A DNA stretch of 64,000 nucleotides from Streptomyces sp. TLI_105 (lineage in GTDB: Bacteria > Actinomycetota > Actinomycetes > Streptomycetales > Streptomycetaceae): assembly GCF_900105415.1 (NCBI RefSeq), contig NZ_FNSM01000001.1, forward strand, positions 1,612,001 through 1,676,000, read 5' to 3'. Position numbers and translations under genes: made by a program. Below, one piece after another: positions 36,386-44,818 of this stretch (positions are counted from its first letter, which is position 1; each line of letters begins with the position of its first letter). The notes below the pieces were generated by a model. That model ran no database searches and was not told the DNA's origin. It saw only the letters and a program-made list of their open reading frames with translations.

Positions 36386-37738
36386 ATGAGGAACAGACAC
36401 CCGGTGGCCGCGGTGAGCGCGGCCCTGGCCGCGACCCTCGCGACCGGCGGCTGCACCGCCAGTGCCCTCGGCGGCGGAGCTGCCGGCGGGTCCCCCTCGT
36501 CAGGCACCGACTGCGTACGGATCGTGGAGGAGAACGGCAAGAAGACCGACGAGTGCCTGCCCCTCGCCCCGGAGCGGGAGCGGGTCGACCGGGGCACGCC
36601 CGTCTTCAGCCACCCGACCGAGATCACCAACCCGCTCCACGCCAGTTCCAGGATCCAGCAGGTGATCTACGACGGTCAGGTAGACGAGAAGCCCTTCCGC
36701 ACCGAGCTCACGCTGCTGCCCGACATCAAGACCATCACCGTGAACGGCGAGCAGGTCCGGGCACGCACGCTCCAGTACGTGTCCTTCTCGGACGGGCGGG
36801 TCCAGGAGGTCGCGACCGACTGGTTCGCCCAGGCCGACGACGGATCGGTCTGGTACCTCGGCGAGGACGTCTTCAACTACGAGAACGGCGTGGTCGAGAA
36901 CACCGGCGGCACGTGGCGGGCCGGGAAGACCGGACCGGCCGCGATGATCATGCCCAACGCCCCGAAGGCCGGTGACGTGTACCGGCCGGAGAACAGCCCG
37001 GGCACGGTCTTCGAGGAGGTCACCGTGAAGGCCGTCGGACAGACGGTCCCCGGGCCGTACGGACCCGTCGAGGGCGCGATGAGGACGACCGAGATCAACC
37101 TGGACGGCACGCGCGAGGACAAGGTCATCGCCCCCGGGTACGGCGAGCTCACCATCGACGAGCCCGGCACCGACCTGGAGGCGATCACGCTGGCCGTACC
37201 GACGGACGTCACACCGGGCCCCGTACCCTCCGAACTCGCCGCCCTCTCGGCGGCGGTCCGCACGGCGCACGCCGAGGCGACCGACGCGACCGTGGCGAAG
37301 GTGCGCGCCGCCTGGGACGCGTACCGGGCCGCCGACCGCGTGCCCCAGCTGCTCGCCCGGCAGATGGACCGGGACCTCGACTCGCTCACGGCGGCCGTCA
37401 AGGCACGCGATGGCGCGCTCGTCCGCGGTGCCGTGCTCCGGGTCGCCCAGAACGACCTCGACCTGCACCTGCGCCATCAGCCGCTCGCGACCGTCGAGGC
37501 CGCCCGGATGGCGCTGTGGGCGCGCCAGGCGACGCTGGACGGCGCCGCCCGGGACGCGGGCGCGATCGCCGGCGACGCGACCAGCCTCGAACTCACCTGG
37601 GACCGGGTCCGGCACGGCAAGGACGCCGCTCGGGCAGCCCGGATCGACGCCGCGCTGAAGGCCCTGCGCGAGGCCGCCGACCGCAAGGACGCCTCGGCAG
37701 CCCAACAGGCGACGGCCCGGCTCATGTCCGCCCTGTAG
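36386..37738 (+). CDS. Predicted lipoprotein, two-domain, paralogous to the 33223 protein
   Basis: A 450-residue lipoprotein with lipobox ATGGC (Cys ~23). Residues ~60-270 form the same beta domain as the secreted protein upstream (DWFAQADDGSVWYLGEDVF, NYENGVVE, GKTGPAAMIM, IAPGYGELTIDEPG). Residues ~280-450 are an all-helical, Ala-rich domain with heptad-like spacing that is absent from the paralogue. RBS AGAGGAG. The triple TTCAG repeat upstream suggests control by the adjacent two-component system. Function unknown; a surface sensor or partner of the RND permeases is a possibility. Confidence 0.72.
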   Translation: MRNRHPVAAVSAALAATLATGGCTASALGGGAAGGSPSSGTDCVRIVEENGKKTDECLPLAPERERVDRGTPVFSHPTEITNPLHASSRIQQVIYDGQVDEKPFRTELTLLPDIKTITVNGEQVRARTLQYVSFSDGRVQEVATDWFAQADDGSVWYLGEDVFNYENGVVENTGGTWRAGKTGPAAMIMPNAPKAGDVYRPENSPGTVFEEVTVKAVGQTVPGPYGPVEGAMRTTEINLDGTREDKVIAPGYGELTIDEPGTDLEAITLAVPTDVTPGPVPSELAALSAAVRTAHAEATDATVAKVRAAWDAYRAADRVPQLLARQMDRDLDSLTAAVKARDGALVRGAVLRVAQNDLDLHLRHQPLATVEAARMALWARQATLDGAARDAGAIAGDATSLELTWDRVRHGKDAARAARIDAALKALREAADRKDASAAQQATARLMSAL

Positions 37739-38036
37739 TTCGACGCCTTCGGGCTACGGGTCGATTGCTGACTCGCGGTCGTACGCCGCCTGGCCGTGCC
37801 CGCTCCGGTCACAGGTCTGCTGTGCGCGGCCGCCCTGGCAGCCGCCCTGGTCCTGGGCCGTCGCGCGGGTCCTGGAGCGCCACGTCGAAGAGGCTCTGCG
37901 GGCCGAGGCCACGGACTGCGGACAGGCCCGTTGAGAAGGACCGGTGAAGACCCCGGCCCGGTGCGCTGCTCCCGCCTTCCTGTGCCGCCGGGCCCGTAGC
38001 CGGTGCCGCTGTCCGGCTGGCAGCCGGCGGGCCGGA
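37739..38036. other. 298 bp gap with no convincing gene
   Basis: A short plus-strand frame from a GTG at 37796 encodes a hydrophobic start (PAPVTGLLCAAALAAALVLGR) but then turns into Arg/Pro-rich shadow sequence without a good RBS. It may be debris of a small membrane protein. An imperfect GCCGG-rich inverted repeat lies at about 37998-38028 and may end the pyrimidine-degradation transcript arriving from the right. This gap is one edge of the RND block. Confidence 0.4.
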
Positions 38037-39038
38037 CTAATCGTTGAGCGCGGGGATGATGTCGGAGCCGTAGGCGTCGATGGTGCCCTCGCGGTTGTCG
38101 TGCATGTTGTAGACGGCGAACTGGTCGACGCCGAGCTCGCGCAGGTGGCGGAGCTTCTCGATGTGGGCCTCGGCGGGGCCCAGGAGGCAGAAGCGGTCGA
38201 CGATCTCGTCGGGGACGAACGTGGTGTCCGGGTTGTCGGCGCGGCCGTGGTGGGAGTAGTCGTACCCGTGCCGGTCCTTGATGTACGCGGTCAGCTCCTC
38301 CGGCACCATGCCGGAGTGCTCGCCGTACTTGGCGACCAGGTCGGCGACGTGGTTGCCGACCATGCCGCCGAACCAGCGGCACTGGTCGCGGGCGTGGGCC
38401 AGGTCGTCCCCCACGTAGGCGGGGGCGGCGACGCAGATGGTGAGGGCGTCGGGGTCGCGGCCGGCGTCGGTGGCGGCCTGCCGGACGGCCTTGACCATCC
38501 ACTCGGTGAGGAAGGGGTCGGCGAGCTGGAGGATGAAGCCGTCGGCCTTCTGCCCGGCCAGCGCGAGCGCCTTCGGCCCGTAGGCCGCCATCCACACCGG
38601 CAGCTTCCCGTTCTTGATCCAGGGGATCCGGATCGGGTTGCCGTCGACCTGCGCCTCGCGGCCCTCCGCCAGGTCGCGGATGACCTCGATGGCCTCGCCG
38701 AGCCGGGCCAGGGTGTTCGGCCTGCGGCCCGCGACCCGCATCGCCGAGTCGCCGCGGCCGATGCCGCACACGGTCCGGTTGCCGAACATGTCGTTGAGGG
38801 TGGCGAAGGTGGAGGCGGTGACCTCCCACGTCCGCGTCCCCGGGTTCGTCACCATCGGACCCACGTGCAGCTTGGTGGTGTGTTCGAGGATCTGGCTGTA
38901 GATGACGAAGGGTTCCTGCCACAGCACGGCGGAGTCGAAGGTCCAGCCGTAGCGGAAGCCGTTGCGCTCCGCCCGGCGCATCAGGCCCACGACCTGCGAG
39001 GCGGGCGGGTCGGTCTGCAGGACGAGTCCGAAGTCCAA
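38037..39038 (-). CDS. LLM-class (probably F420-dependent) oxidoreductase
   Basis: A 333-residue luciferase-like TIM-barrel oxidoreductase (MDFGLVLQTDPPASQVVG, HVGPMVTNPGTRTWEV, GIGRGDSAMRVAGRRP, WMAAYGPKALALAGQKADG) of the 5,10-methylene-H4MPT-reductase-like branch. It is the last gene of the pyrimidine/hydantoin operon, starting 10 bp after the dihydropyrimidinase stop. No FAD/FMN/Fe-S dihydropyrimidine dehydrogenase is present, so it is a candidate for the first reduction step. That role is inference. Confidence 0.87.
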   Translation of the reverse strand: MDFGLVLQTDPPASQVVGLMRRAERNGFRYGWTFDSAVLWQEPFVIYSQILEHTTKLHVGPMVTNPGTRTWEVTASTFATLNDMFGNRTVCGIGRGDSAMRVAGRRPNTLARLGEAIEVIRDLAEGREAQVDGNPIRIPWIKNGKLPVWMAAYGPKALALAGQKADGFILQLADPFLTEWMVKAVRQAATDAGRDPDALTICVAAPAYVGDDLAHARDQCRWFGGMVGNHVADLVAKYGEHSGMVPEELTAYIKDRHGYDYSHHGRADNPDTTFVPDEIVDRFCLLGPAEAHIEKLRHLRELGVDQFAVYNMHDNREGTIDAYGSDIIPALND

Positions 39039-39048
39039 CGTCGTTCTC

Positions 39049-40452
39049 CTAGTTCAGGTACTGACAGGTGGCGCGCGGGGTGAAGGCGCCGTGGCCGGCG
39101 CGGCCGGTGAACTTCCGCTGCTCGATGACCGGTTCGCCGCGCGAGAGGACCGTCTCGACCTGGCCGGTGATCGTCTTCCCCTCGTACGCGGAGTAGTCGA
39201 CGTTCATGTGGTGGGTCTCCGCCGACAGGATCTGGGTCGCGTGCGGGTCGTAGATGACGATGTCCGCGTCGGCGCCCGGCGCGATCGTGCCCTTCTGCGG
39301 GTAGAGGCCGAACATCCGGGCCGGGGTGGCGCAGGCGATCTCGATCCAGCGGCGGCGGCTGATGTGCCCGTCGACGACGGCCTGGTGGAGGAGGTCCATG
39401 CGGTTCTCCACGCCCGGCAGACCGTTGGGGATCTTGGAGAAGTCGCCGCGTCCGAGGTCCTTCTGGCCCACGAAGCAGAAGGGGCAGTGGTCGGTGGAGA
39501 CCACCTGGAGGTCGTTCGTCCGCAGCCCCCGCCACAGGGCCGCCTGGTGCTCCTTCGGTCGCAGCGGGGTGCTGCACACGTACTTGGCTCCCTCGAAGCC
39601 CGGCTCCGCGAGGTTGTCGGTGGAGAGGAAGAGGTACTGGGGACAGGTCTCCCCGAAGACGGGCAGCCCCTTGTCGCGGGCGGCGGCGATCTCGGCGACG
39701 GCCTCCTCGGCGGAGACGTGGACGACGTAGAGCGGCGCCCCCGCCACCCGGGCCAGCTGGATCGCCCGGTGCGTGGCCTCCGCCTCCAACAGGGCCTTGC
39801 GGACCTCGCCGTGGTAGCGCGGGTCGGTCTCGCCGCGGGCGAGCGCCTGCTCGACGAGCACGTCGATCGCGATGCCGTTCTCGGCGTGCATCATGATCAG
39901 GCCGCCGTTGTCGGCGGAGCGCTGCATGGCGCGCAGGATCCGGCCGTCGTCGCTGTAGAAGACGCCGGGATAGGCCATGAAGAGCTTGAAGGAGGTGATG
40001 CCCTCCTGGACGAGCTTGTCCATCTCCTTGAGCGTGTGCTCGTTCACGTCGGAGAGGATCATGTGGAAGGCGTAGTCGATCGCGCAGTTGCCGTCGGCCT
40101 TGGCGTACCAGGCGTCGAGTCCTTCGCGCAGGCTGTGGCCGACGCTCTGGACGGCGAAGTCGACGATGGTGGTGGTGCCGCCCCAGGCGGCGGCGCGGGT
40201 GCCGGTCTCGAAGGTGTCGGAGGCGAAGGTGCCGCCGAAGGGCAGCTCCATGTGGGTGTGGGCGTCGACGCCGCCGGGCAGCACGTAGCGGTCGGTGGCG
40301 TCGATGGTCCGGTCGGCGGTCCAGCCGGCCGCCGTGTCCGAGCCGTGGGCGGCGAGGGCGACGACGCGGCCGTCCTCGATCAGCACGTCGGCGTGGAGTT
40401 CGTCGGCGGCGGTGACGACGAGACCGCCGCGGATGAGGGTACGGGTGCTCAC
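39049..40452 (-). CDS. hydA: Dihydropyrimidinase / D-hydantoinase
   Basis: A 467-residue binuclear amidohydrolase. Metal ligands are visible in GGVDAHTHM, the carboxylated Lys in SFKLFMAYPG, and later His in MHAEN and YVVHVSAEEA, with catalytic Asp in STDHCPFC. It opens dihydrouracil, dihydrothymine or 5-substituted hydantoins to N-carbamoyl amino acids. It is preceded after 19 bp by the transaminase gene and followed after 10 bp by the LLM oxidoreductase gene on the same strand. Confidence 0.95.
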   Translation of the reverse strand: MSTRTLIRGGLVVTAADELHADVLIEDGRVVALAAHGSDTAAGWTADRTIDATDRYVLPGGVDAHTHMELPFGGTFASDTFETGTRAAAWGGTTTIVDFAVQSVGHSLREGLDAWYAKADGNCAIDYAFHMILSDVNEHTLKEMDKLVQEGITSFKLFMAYPGVFYSDDGRILRAMQRSADNGGLIMMHAENGIAIDVLVEQALARGETDPRYHGEVRKALLEAEATHRAIQLARVAGAPLYVVHVSAEEAVAEIAAARDKGLPVFGETCPQYLFLSTDNLAEPGFEGAKYVCSTPLRPKEHQAALWRGLRTNDLQVVSTDHCPFCFVGQKDLGRGDFSKIPNGLPGVENRMDLLHQAVVDGHISRRRWIEIACATPARMFGLYPQKGTIAPGADADIVIYDPHATQILSAETHHMNVDYSAYEGKTITGQVETVLSRGEPVIEQRKFTGRAGHGAFTPRATCQYLN

Positions 40453-40471
40453 GGGACTTCTCCTCTGCCAA

Positions 40472-41755
40472 CTAGAGGGACCTGAGGGCCTGTTCGAGGA
40501 TCTCGGCGCCTTCCTCGGCCTCGGCGACGGTGAGCGAGAGCGGTGGGGCGATGCGCAGGGTGCTGGTGTTGTGGCCGCCGCCCTTGCCGATGAGCAGGCC
40601 GTTCTCGCGGGCGGCCTCCAGGACGGCGGTGGCCGCGTCCGGGTTCGCCCGGTCGGTGCCCGGTTCGGTGAGCTCGATGCCGATCATCAGCCCGCGGCCG
40701 CGGACCTCCCGTACCTCCGCGACCCCGGCGGCGGCGGCCCGGACGCGCTCGATGAGGAGGCCGCCGACGCGGCGGGCGTTGCCCTGGAGGTCGTGCTCCA
40801 GGAGGTAGGAGAGGTTGGCCAGCCCGGCGGCCATGGTGATCGGCGAACCGCCGAAGGTGGAGATGGAGTTGGCGTCCAGACAGTTCATGACCTCGGCGCG
40901 GGCGACGACGCCGCCGACGGACATGCCGTTGCCGATGCCCTTGGCGAAGGTGAGGATGTCGGGCGGTCCGGCCTGTCCGTGGGCCTGCCAGCCCCAGAAG
41001 TGCTCGCCGGTACGGCCCCAGCCGGTCTGCACCTCGTCGGAGATCCAGAGGATGCCGTGCCGGTCGAGGACGCGGCGGAAGGCTGCGTAGAGGCCGTCGG
41101 GCGGGGAGGTGAAGCCGCCGACGCCCTGGATCGGTTCGGCGATGAGGGCGGCGACGCCCGCGCGGGTCTGGCCGAGCATGTCCTCCAGGTCGGCGACGCA
41201 GGCATCGATGAACCGCTCGTCGGTGAGCCCGGCGTACGGGCCGCGGGTGCGGACGCCGCCGTGCACGTACAGGGTCTGGAGCGGGGAGAGGCCGGTGGGC
41301 GACCAGGCGCGGTTGCCGGTGATGCCGACGGTGGAGAAGGAGCGGCCGTGGTAGCTGTTGCGCATCGCCAGGATCTGGTTCGAACGGCGGTACGTGGTGG
41401 CGAGGAGCAGGGCCGCGTCGTTGGCCTCGGTGCCGGAGGTGGTGAAGAAGACGCGGGCGTCGGGGATGCCGGAGAGGCCGGCGACGCGCTCGGCGAGCTC
41501 CACCATGGGGCGGTTGAGGTAGAGCGTCGAGGAGTGGATGATCCGCCCGGCCTGCTCGGCGACGGCCTTGGTGACCTCGGGCAGGGCGTGGGCGGTCATG
41601 GTGGTGAGGATGCCGCCGAAGAAGTCGAGGTACCTGCGTCCTTCGGCGTCCCAGACGTGACGGCCCTCGCCGTGGGTGATCTCGATGGGGTCGCGGTAGT
41701 AGAGGGCGACCCAGTCGGGGATGACGGCCTTGTGCCGGCCGTACAGGCTGCTCAC
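40472..41755 (-). CDS. Class III PLP aminotransferase, likely beta-alanine transaminase
   Basis: A 427-residue aminotransferase with SGTEANDAALLLA, the Asp-containing WISDEVQTGWGRTG and the PLP lysine in LTFAKGIGNGMSVGG. In this operon it should remove the amino group of beta-alanine or beta-aminoisobutyrate released by the amidohydrolase. The GTG start at 41755 overlaps the preceding stop as GTGA, showing translational coupling. Confidence 0.92.
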   Translation of the reverse strand: MSSLYGRHKAVIPDWVALYYRDPIEITHGEGRHVWDAEGRRYLDFFGGILTTMTAHALPEVTKAVAEQAGRIIHSSTLYLNRPMVELAERVAGLSGIPDARVFFTTSGTEANDAALLLATTYRRSNQILAMRNSYHGRSFSTVGITGNRAWSPTGLSPLQTLYVHGGVRTRGPYAGLTDERFIDACVADLEDMLGQTRAGVAALIAEPIQGVGGFTSPPDGLYAAFRRVLDRHGILWISDEVQTGWGRTGEHFWGWQAHGQAGPPDILTFAKGIGNGMSVGGVVARAEVMNCLDANSISTFGGSPITMAAGLANLSYLLEHDLQGNARRVGGLLIERVRAAAAGVAEVREVRGRGLMIGIELTEPGTDRANPDAATAVLEAARENGLLIGKGGGHNTSTLRIAPPLSLTVAEAEEGAEILEQALRSL

Positions 41756-42594
41756 GGCTGCACCAGCCCGTCGTACGCGTCGGGGCGGCGGTCCCGGTAG
41801 AAGGCCCACTGCTGGCGGACCTGCTCGATGAGGCCGAAGTCGAGGTCGCGGACGACGAGTTCCTCGGCCTTGTCGGAGGCGACGTCGCCGACGAACTGGC
41901 CGCGCGGGTCGACGAAGTAGCTGGTGCCGTAGAAGTCGTTGTCGCCGTACTCCTCGATGCCGACGCGGTTGATGGCGGCGACGAAGTACTCGTTGGCGAC
42001 GGCGGCGGCGGGCTGCTCCAGCTGCCAGAGGTAGGAGGAGAGCCCGCGGTGGGTGGCCGAGGGGTTGTAGACCAACTGGGCGCCGTTAAGGCCGAGTTGA
42101 CGCCAGCCCTCCGGGAAGTGGCGGTCGTAGCAGATGTAGACGCCGACCCGTCCGACGGCGGTGTCGAAGACCGGCCAGCCGGCGTTGCCCGGGCGGAAGT
42201 AGTACTTCTCCCAGAAGCCCTTGACCTGGGGGATGTGGTGCTTGCGGTACTTGCCGAGGTAGCTGCCGTCGGCGTCGATCACGGCGGCGGTGTTGTAGTA
42301 GAAGCCCTCGCCCTCGACCTCGAAGACGGGGACGACGATCACCATGCCGGTCTCCCGGGCGAGGTCCCGCATCCGGCGGACGGTCGGGCCGTCGGGGACG
42401 GGCTCGGCCCAGCGGTAGTGCTCGGGCTCCTGGACCTGGCAGAAGTAGGGCGCGTTGAAGACCTCTTGGAAGCCGATCACCTTGGCACCCTGCCGGGCGG
42501 CCTCGCGGGCGTGCTCCTCGTGTTTGGCGATCATGGATTCGGTGTCGCCGGTCCAGGTGGCCTGGACGAGTGCGGCGCGTACGACGTGGGTCAT
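41752..42594 (-). CDS. Nitrilase-family amidohydrolase, likely beta-ureidopropionase
   Basis: A 280-residue carbon-nitrogen hydrolase with the Glu-Lys-Cys triad in GFQEVFN, KYRKHHIP and YICYDRHFPE. It should hydrolyse N-carbamoyl-beta-alanine to beta-alanine, CO2 and ammonia, completing the reductive pyrimidine route. It is the first gene of the operon; AAGGAG precedes the ATG, and an interrupted palindrome lies about 34 bp upstream. Confidence 0.92.
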   Translation of the reverse strand: MTHVVRAALVQATWTGDTESMIAKHEEHAREAARQGAKVIGFQEVFNAPYFCQVQEPEHYRWAEPVPDGPTVRRMRDLARETGMVIVVPVFEVEGEGFYYNTAAVIDADGSYLGKYRKHHIPQVKGFWEKYYFRPGNAGWPVFDTAVGRVGVYICYDRHFPEGWRQLGLNGAQLVYNPSATHRGLSSYLWQLEQPAAAVANEYFVAAINRVGIEEYGDNDFYGTSYFVDPRGQFVGDVASDKAEELVVRDLDFGLIEQVRQQWAFYRDRRPDAYDGLVQP

Positions 42595-42627
42595 GAGCTG
42601 CTCCTTCGGCGCGGCGACAGAGAGCCT

Positions 42628-42652
42628 CTACGCACGTAGACGCGGTGCGTAG
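42628..42652. promoter_or_regulatory. Palindromic operator candidate for pyrimidine-degradation operon
   Basis: CTACGCAC-9 bp-GTGCGTAG forms a 25 bp symmetric element; its left half also contains the nested palindrome CTACGCACGTAG. It lies 34-58 bp upstream of the nitrilase start, where a repressor could block the operon promoter. The element was not found before the NCS1 permease gene. Confidence 0.5.
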
Positions 42653-42958
42653 GAGGAGAACGTAAGCCCCGTCACACCCCGGAGCAAGACCGCCGCCGTG
42701 AAGCAGCCGGGTCGATCATGTTTCATACCCGAGTGGTCCACGTCGGACACGTACCGACACGTACTGACCAGTACGGATTGCCCCGGCCACTCCTCGCCCG
42801 CCGGGGCGAGACCGGCACCCCCCTTGCCGTACGTCGCCCCGCGCGGCGGGCTCCCCCGGCCGGCCGCGCGGGCACCACAGCCGCCCTCGACCCGGCGCCT
42901 CAGCCGTGGTCCCGTGCCCCCGGCACCATGGCCGTGGTCCCGCGCCCCCGCTGTCCGG
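42653..42958. other. 306 bp gap, no gene seen
   Basis: This gap lies between the operator region and the end of the next gene. It contains a small perfect repeat CGTACT-GACC-AGTACG (42760-42775) beside two further CACGTAC half-sites, possibly a second regulator site. Nothing coding is convincing. Confidence 0.4.
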
Positions 42959-44269
42959 TCACACCCCGGCCAGGCCCGCCACCCTCAGGGCGTGGAGGAG
43001 GTCGCGTTCGCGCGACGGGGACACCTCGCGGGCCGCGGCCAGGAGTTGGGGGACCAGGTCGTGCGGGTCCGCGCCCGCGAGACGGGCGGCGTCCTCGGGG
43101 GTGCGGGCCCGGACGAACGCGGTGAGCAGGGCGTGCGCCTCGCGGTGGTGGCCCTCGGCGCGCAGCGCGGCGCACGCGCCCGCGAGCTCGTCGGCCGGGC
43201 GGGCCACGCCCTGCCGCAGCAGCTGCTCGCAGTCGGCCGCCCGCCCCGCGTCGGCGAGCACGCCCGCGACGGCGGCGAGCCGGGCGGGCGGCAGCGAGGC
43301 CGCCTCCCAGAGCAGGGTGGACCAGTCGGCACCGAGCCCGGCCCGGTGCAGCCCCGCCGCGAGGGCGGGCAGCCGGGCCGGCGGTCCGGCGAGCGCTTCG
43401 CAGAGCAGGACGTGCGCCTCGCCGCTGCGGCCCTGCGCACGGAGGCGCCGGAGGGCGTAGACCGCGTTGGCCGCGGCGCGGTCGGCCTCGGCGGGGTCCG
43501 CGGCGGGGGCCTCGGCCACGGGGGCGGTGTCGGGGGCGCCCCCGAAGCGGGCCCCTCGGGGCGCCGCTCCCCCGGCCGGGAGCGCGGGCAGCGGCACCGG
43601 TTCCTGCTCCACCACCTCGGCCCCCTCCTCCAGCCAGGCGTACCGGGCGCCCCGAGGGCGTCGCTTGGCCTTGACGGGCCGCTCGGCGGCCGGCGGCGGG
43701 CCGGCGGCGCGAGCCGGCGCGGCCGACATCGGACCCGCGGCCCCCGCCGGTGGCGCCACGGCCACGGCCGGCGTCCCCGACCCCCACCGGGCAAGACGCG
43801 CCGTCAGTTCCCTCACCCGGGCCGCCGCCCTCGCCCGGTCGTCCCGCGTCCAGGCGAGGTCGTGCTCCAGGCGGGCGGCCTCGGTCGGGTCCGGGGTGCC
43901 GCGCAGTCGCTCGGCGAGCTCCCTGCTCCGGGTCTCGGCGTACCGGCGTTCGGTCTCCATGAGGTCCCGGCGTTCCGCGAGCGCCTCCGCTCCGCCGGGG
44001 CGGCCGTCGTGGGCGTCCGCGGCCGCCGCGTACAGGATCCGGCCCCGGGCGGCGAACGGCCCGTCGGGGGCTTCGCCGACGTCCTGGAGGAGGGATTCGA
44101 CGACGTCCCAGGGCAGGATGTCGGACCCGTCGAGGCAGGCGCGCAGGCCTTCCGGGTCGCGCGCGGCGAAGACCCCGTACCAGCCGCCCTCCGGCCGGGC
44201 GCGGCCCGTGAGCTCGGTCAGCCAGCGCGTGAACGCGGCCACTTCCGCCGGTAGTTGATACACCGTCAT
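42959..44269 (-). CDS. Hypothetical protein with coiled coil and helical repeats
   Basis: A 436-residue protein with no recognised catalytic motif. Residues ~1-100 are a mixed domain (ARPEGGWYGVFAARDPEGL). Residues ~95-165 look like a charged coiled coil (ERRDLMETERRYAETRSREL). Residues ~170-280 are a low-complexity Ala/Pro linker. Residues ~280-436 are repeated amphipathic helical pairs of about 35 residues (RLRAQGRSGEAHVLLCEALA; QLLRQGVARPADELAGACAA) reminiscent of PPR/TPR solenoids. This architecture is familiar from Streptomyces-specific proteins of unknown role. Confidence 0.7.
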   Translation of the reverse strand: MTVYQLPAEVAAFTRWLTELTGRARPEGGWYGVFAARDPEGLRACLDGSDILPWDVVESLLQDVGEAPDGPFAARGRILYAAAADAHDGRPGGAEALAERRDLMETERRYAETRSRELAERLRGTPDPTEAARLEHDLAWTRDDRARAAARVRELTARLARWGSGTPAVAVAPPAGAAGPMSAAPARAAGPPPAAERPVKAKRRPRGARYAWLEEGAEVVEQEPVPLPALPAGGAAPRGARFGGAPDTAPVAEAPAADPAEADRAAANAVYALRRLRAQGRSGEAHVLLCEALAGPPARLPALAAGLHRAGLGADWSTLLWEAASLPPARLAAVAGVLADAGRAADCEQLLRQGVARPADELAGACAALRAEGHHREAHALLTAFVRARTPEDAARLAGADPHDLVPQLLAAAREVSPSRERDLLHALRVAGLAGV

Positions 44270-44378
44270 GCGTCACGCACCTGCCCCGCGGTCGACTGGA
44301 ACCTTCCGGTCCGCGGGTATTGGACCGCAGTCGTGTTACGGGACGACTACGGACTGTTTTCATCCGGATGTGCGGGAG

Positions 44379-44759
44379 TCAGAACGTCACGACGATCCCG
44401 GTGTGCGGGCGCTTGCCGAGCCGGACGATCATGGCCGGCACGTCGGTCAGCCAGTACTGCCAGGTGTACTTGCGCGAGAGCAGGCGTCGGATCCGGCGCA
44501 GCTCCTCCCCCTCCACGAGGCGTCCCGTGCCGGCGAACCGCTCGGCGCCGTCGGCGATGTTGCCGCGCAGGTCGCAGACGGCGACCTCGACCCGGGGGTC
44601 GCCCCGCAGGCGCTTGACCTTCCAGGAGTCGGAGCGGGTCCACACGTACAGCTCGGAGCCCTCCGTCGCGTACCAGACGGGCGTCGCGACCCCCGTGCCG
44701 TTCTTCCGGAAGGTGGTCAGACTGACGTAGCGGCCGCGCCGCAGCTCTTCGGGCATCAT
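44379..44759 (-). CDS. PPOX-class F420-binding split-barrel protein
   Basis: A 126-residue split beta-barrel of the pyridoxamine-oxidase-like/F420 family (RRGRYVSLTTFRKNGTGVATPVW, VWTRSDSWKVKRLRGDPRV, SRKYTWQYWL). Actinobacterial members use F420 or bind it. The substrate is unknown. Two adjacent ATG codons at 44759 and 44756 are possible starts. It lies 59 bp downstream of the HxlR gene on the same strand. Confidence 0.82.
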   Translation of the reverse strand: MMPEELRRGRYVSLTTFRKNGTGVATPVWYATEGSELYVWTRSDSWKVKRLRGDPRVEVAVCDLRGNIADGAERFAGTGRLVEGEELRRIRRLLSRKYTWQYWLTDVPAMIVRLGKRPHTGIVVTF

Positions 44760-44818
44760 GCCCGGCAGCCTAGGCGTGCGTGGCGTTCGAGCCGTACGCG
44801 GGCGCCGAAAGACGCCCC

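Noticed and set aside
24646..37738. RND block as an integrative element or prophage
   Set aside because: No integrase, att repeats, tRNA fragment or phage genes were seen. Insertion is proposed only from gene order.
37796..37999. A 67-codon frame with a hydrophobic start as a secreted protein gene
   Set aside because: No RBS, and after ~20 residues it has shadow-like Arg/Pro composition; recorded only as possible debris.
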